Assembly (NCBI GenBank): GCA_003526525.1
Contig: DPVV01000293.1
Location: forward strand, 1-6,146
Reading direction: 5' to 3'
DNA: 6,146 nucleotides
DNA from: Lachnoclostridium phytofermentans
GTDB taxonomy: Bacteria; Bacillota; Clostridia; Lachnospirales; Lachnospiraceae
Shown here in pieces: positions 4,574-6,146 of this stretch (positions are counted from its first letter, which is position 1; each line of letters starts with the position of its first letter). The notes under the pieces are model-generated. The model was given only the letters and a program-made list of their open reading frames with translations. It searched no databases and was not told the DNA's origin. The translations under genes were made by a program, and so were the position numbers.

Positions 4574-6079
4574 ATGAACGAAAAATATGAAAAATTAATT
4601 CCACACTTAAACAAAATGATGGCATTAGAAACTGCATTAACCTTACTGCAATGGGATACCGAAACCCTTGCCCCAGTTGAAGCGCTTGAAAATACTGCAA
4701 AAGCTGTTGGTTTATTATCAGGTGAGTATTTTGATGCAATGGTAAATGATGATATTAAAAATCTATTACATGAATTATCAAAACCAGAGAATTTCGATGT
4801 CTTGGAATTCAATGAACAAAAAATCGTTAAGAAGCTGAATAAGCAGTTAAAAGAAATGGAATGCATCCCGCCAGAAGAATATAAAGCTTATAGTGAATTG
4901 ACCGCAAAATCCAGTGCAATTTGGGCTGCTGCAAAAGAAAAAAATTGCTTTGCTGATTATGCTCCAACACTGGAAGAAATCGTTTCTTATAATAAGAAAT
5001 TTGCTAGCTATCGTAACGAAGAGAACAAAGCCCTTTACGATATTATGCTAGACGAGTTTGAAGAAGGAATTGATATGAAGCAATTGGATGAATTTTTCGC
5101 AAAACTACGTACTGCTATCGTACCTTTACTAAAGCAAGTAGTGGCAAAAAATGATTCTATAGACAAATCCTATAATTCTTTAACTTATGACATAGGAAAA
5201 CAAAAAGAGTTCTGTAAATTCATTGCAGAGTACATCGGATTTGATTTTAGACGTGGAGTAATTGCAGAAAGTGAGCATCCATTTACAACAAACCTACACA
5301 ATAAAGATGTTAGAATTACAACACATTATTTTAAAAACAATCTCGAAAGTTCCATCTTTTCTACCATACACGAGGGTGGTCATGCAATCTACGAGATGAA
5401 TATTGATGATTCTTTAACTCAAACACCAGTAGGCCATGGTTCCTCGATGGGTGTTCATGAATCACAGTCCCGTTTCTTTGAAAATATCATTGGACGTAGT
5501 ATAGATTTTTGGGCACCACTGTGGGATAAATTAGCTAAAACATTCCCTGAGCAATTAAAAAATGTATCACTTGACCAATTTATCCTTTCTATTAACAAAG
5601 CTGAGCCAGATTTTATCCGTACGGAAGCAGATGAGTTAACCTATTCTCTTCATATCATGATTCGTTATGAAATTGAGAAGCTTCTGATATCTGGGCAAAT
5701 TGAGGTGTCCGACCTACCACGTATCTGGAATGAGAAGTATGAAGAATATTTAGGAATTGTACCTCCAACAGATACACTTGGTGTACTGCAAGATGTACAC
5801 TGGTCTAATGGTACCTTCGGATATTTTCCGTCCTATGCACTTGGAAACGCAATCGCCTCTCAAATCTATGCTTTTATACAGACGAAAATTGACTTCTCAA
5901 AATGCTTAAGAGAAGGAAATCTTAATCCAATTTTAGATTTATTAAAAGAACATATTCATAAATATGGCGCCACTAAGAATACCAATGAATTATTATTAGA
6001 GATGACTGGTGAATCCTTTAATGCTGATTACTATGTAGCCTATCTAATAGACAAATATACAAAATTATATCAGTTATAA
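4574..6079 (+). CDS. M32 metallocarboxypeptidase (carboxypeptidase Taq family)
   Basis: This is a zinc- or cobalt-dependent carboxypeptidase that trims residues from peptide C-termini. It is probably cytosolic, since there is no signal peptide or membrane helix. With the ATG at 4574 it has 501 aa, typical of the family and equal, from memory, to Bacillus subtilis YpwA. All six M32 motifs are visible in order: HPF (235-237), DVRIT (245-249), the metal-binding HEGGH (266-270), HESQ (295-298, with E296 the likely third ligand), IRTEAD (348-353) and GVLQDVHW (403-410). The conserved GTFGYFPSYALGN follows at 413-425. The N-terminal part is a helical bundle typical of the family. The frame extends upstream to TTG at 4496, but GAGG 6 nt before 4574 and family length favour the later start. 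The gene stands alone on its strand, with a hairpin 36 nt after its stop. A general peptide-turnover role is inferred. The family call is secure. Confidence 0.96.
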   Translation: MNEKYEKLIPHLNKMMALETALTLLQWDTETLAPVEALENTAKAVGLLSGEYFDAMVNDDIKNLLHELSKPENFDVLEFNEQKIVKKLNKQLKEMECIPPEEYKAYSELTAKSSAIWAAAKEKNCFADYAPTLEEIVSYNKKFASYRNEENKALYDIMLDEFEEGIDMKQLDEFFAKLRTAIVPLLKQVVAKNDSIDKSYNSLTYDIGKQKEFCKFIAEYIGFDFRRGVIAESEHPFTTNLHNKDVRITTHYFKNNLESSIFSTIHEGGHAIYEMNIDDSLTQTPVGHGSSMGVHESQSRFFENIIGRSIDFWAPLWDKLAKTFPEQLKNVSLDQFILSINKAEPDFIRTEADELTYSLHIMIRYEIEKLLISGQIEVSDLPRIWNEKYEEYLGIVPPTDTLGVLQDVHWSNGTFGYFPSYALGNAIASQIYAFIQTKIDFSKCLREGNLNPILDLLKEHIHKYGATKNTNELLLEMTGESFNADYYVAYLIDKYTKLYQL

Positions 6080-6115
6080 GATCTTAATATAATAAAACTT
6101 TTGGTCAAACAAAAC

Positions 6116-6146
6116 AAGGAAAAGCACGCTTCGTGAACTTTTCCTT
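6116..6146 (+). terminator. Probable terminator after the carboxypeptidase gene, cut by the window edge
   Basis: AAGGAAAAG (6116-6124) pairs with CTTTTCCTT (6138-6146). Inside it CACG (6125-6128) pairs with CGTG (6132-6135) around CTT, leaving an AA bulge, which makes a long 13-bp hairpin. The sequence ends at the base of the stem, so any T-tract lies outside the window. The position 36 nt after the stop codon fits a terminator. Confidence 0.6.

Noticed and set aside
4431..4866. Two minus-strand open frames (4431-4739 and 4528-4866)
   Set aside because: Both are antisense to the carboxypeptidase N-terminus or its leader. Neither would explain the orphan terminator with a recognisable protein.

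Overview
The window looks like an ordinary chromosomal segment of a low-GC Gram-positive bacterium, most probably a clostridial Firmicute. A Lachnospiraceae-like host is my best guess. The evidence is the AT-rich sequence, strong GGAGG-type ribosome binding sites, a T-box riboswitch upstream of a tRNA synthetase gene, a YitT-family membrane protein, and a solute-binding-domain/PAS sensor-like protein of a kind I associate with clostridia. There is no insertion sequence, phage gene, tRNA, rRNA or CRISPR array.

Layout. Four genes are supported. Three lie on the minus strand and are transcribed leftward: a YitT-family membrane protein (start refined to 3934), tyrosyl-tRNA synthetase (1365-2573) with a roughly 440-nt leader, and a membrane-anchored solute-binding/PAS protein (38-1240). 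The fourth, an M32 carboxypeptidase Taq gene, runs rightward on the plus strand (start refined to 4574) and ends just before a hairpin at the window edge. The 639-nt gap between the divergent YitT and carboxypeptidase genes (3935-4573) holds an orphan minus-strand terminator, a likely plus-strand promoter and several inverted repeats.

Regulation. The best-resolved non-coding element is the tyrS leader. It has a consensus SigA promoter (TTGACA, 17 bp, TATAAT), then a complete T-box: stem I with a UAC tyrosine specifier, stem II, a stem IIA/B pseudoknot, an extra hairpin, a stem III, and an antiterminator carrying UGGU. The antiterminator competes with a 13-bp intrinsic terminator. Uncharged tRNA-Tyr is therefore expected to permit synthetase transcription. 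No terminator is visible after tyrS, so the sensor-like gene may receive read-through as well as using its own weak promoter candidate.

How the genes relate. There is no sign that the four genes form one pathway. Aminoacylation, a small membrane protein, a cytosolic peptidase and an orphan sensor look like chance neighbours. I found no convincing new multi-gene system. The items most worth following up are the terminator with no gene in front of it at 4129-4163, the sensor-like protein that lacks both a signal peptide and an output domain, and the extra helix in the T-box linker.
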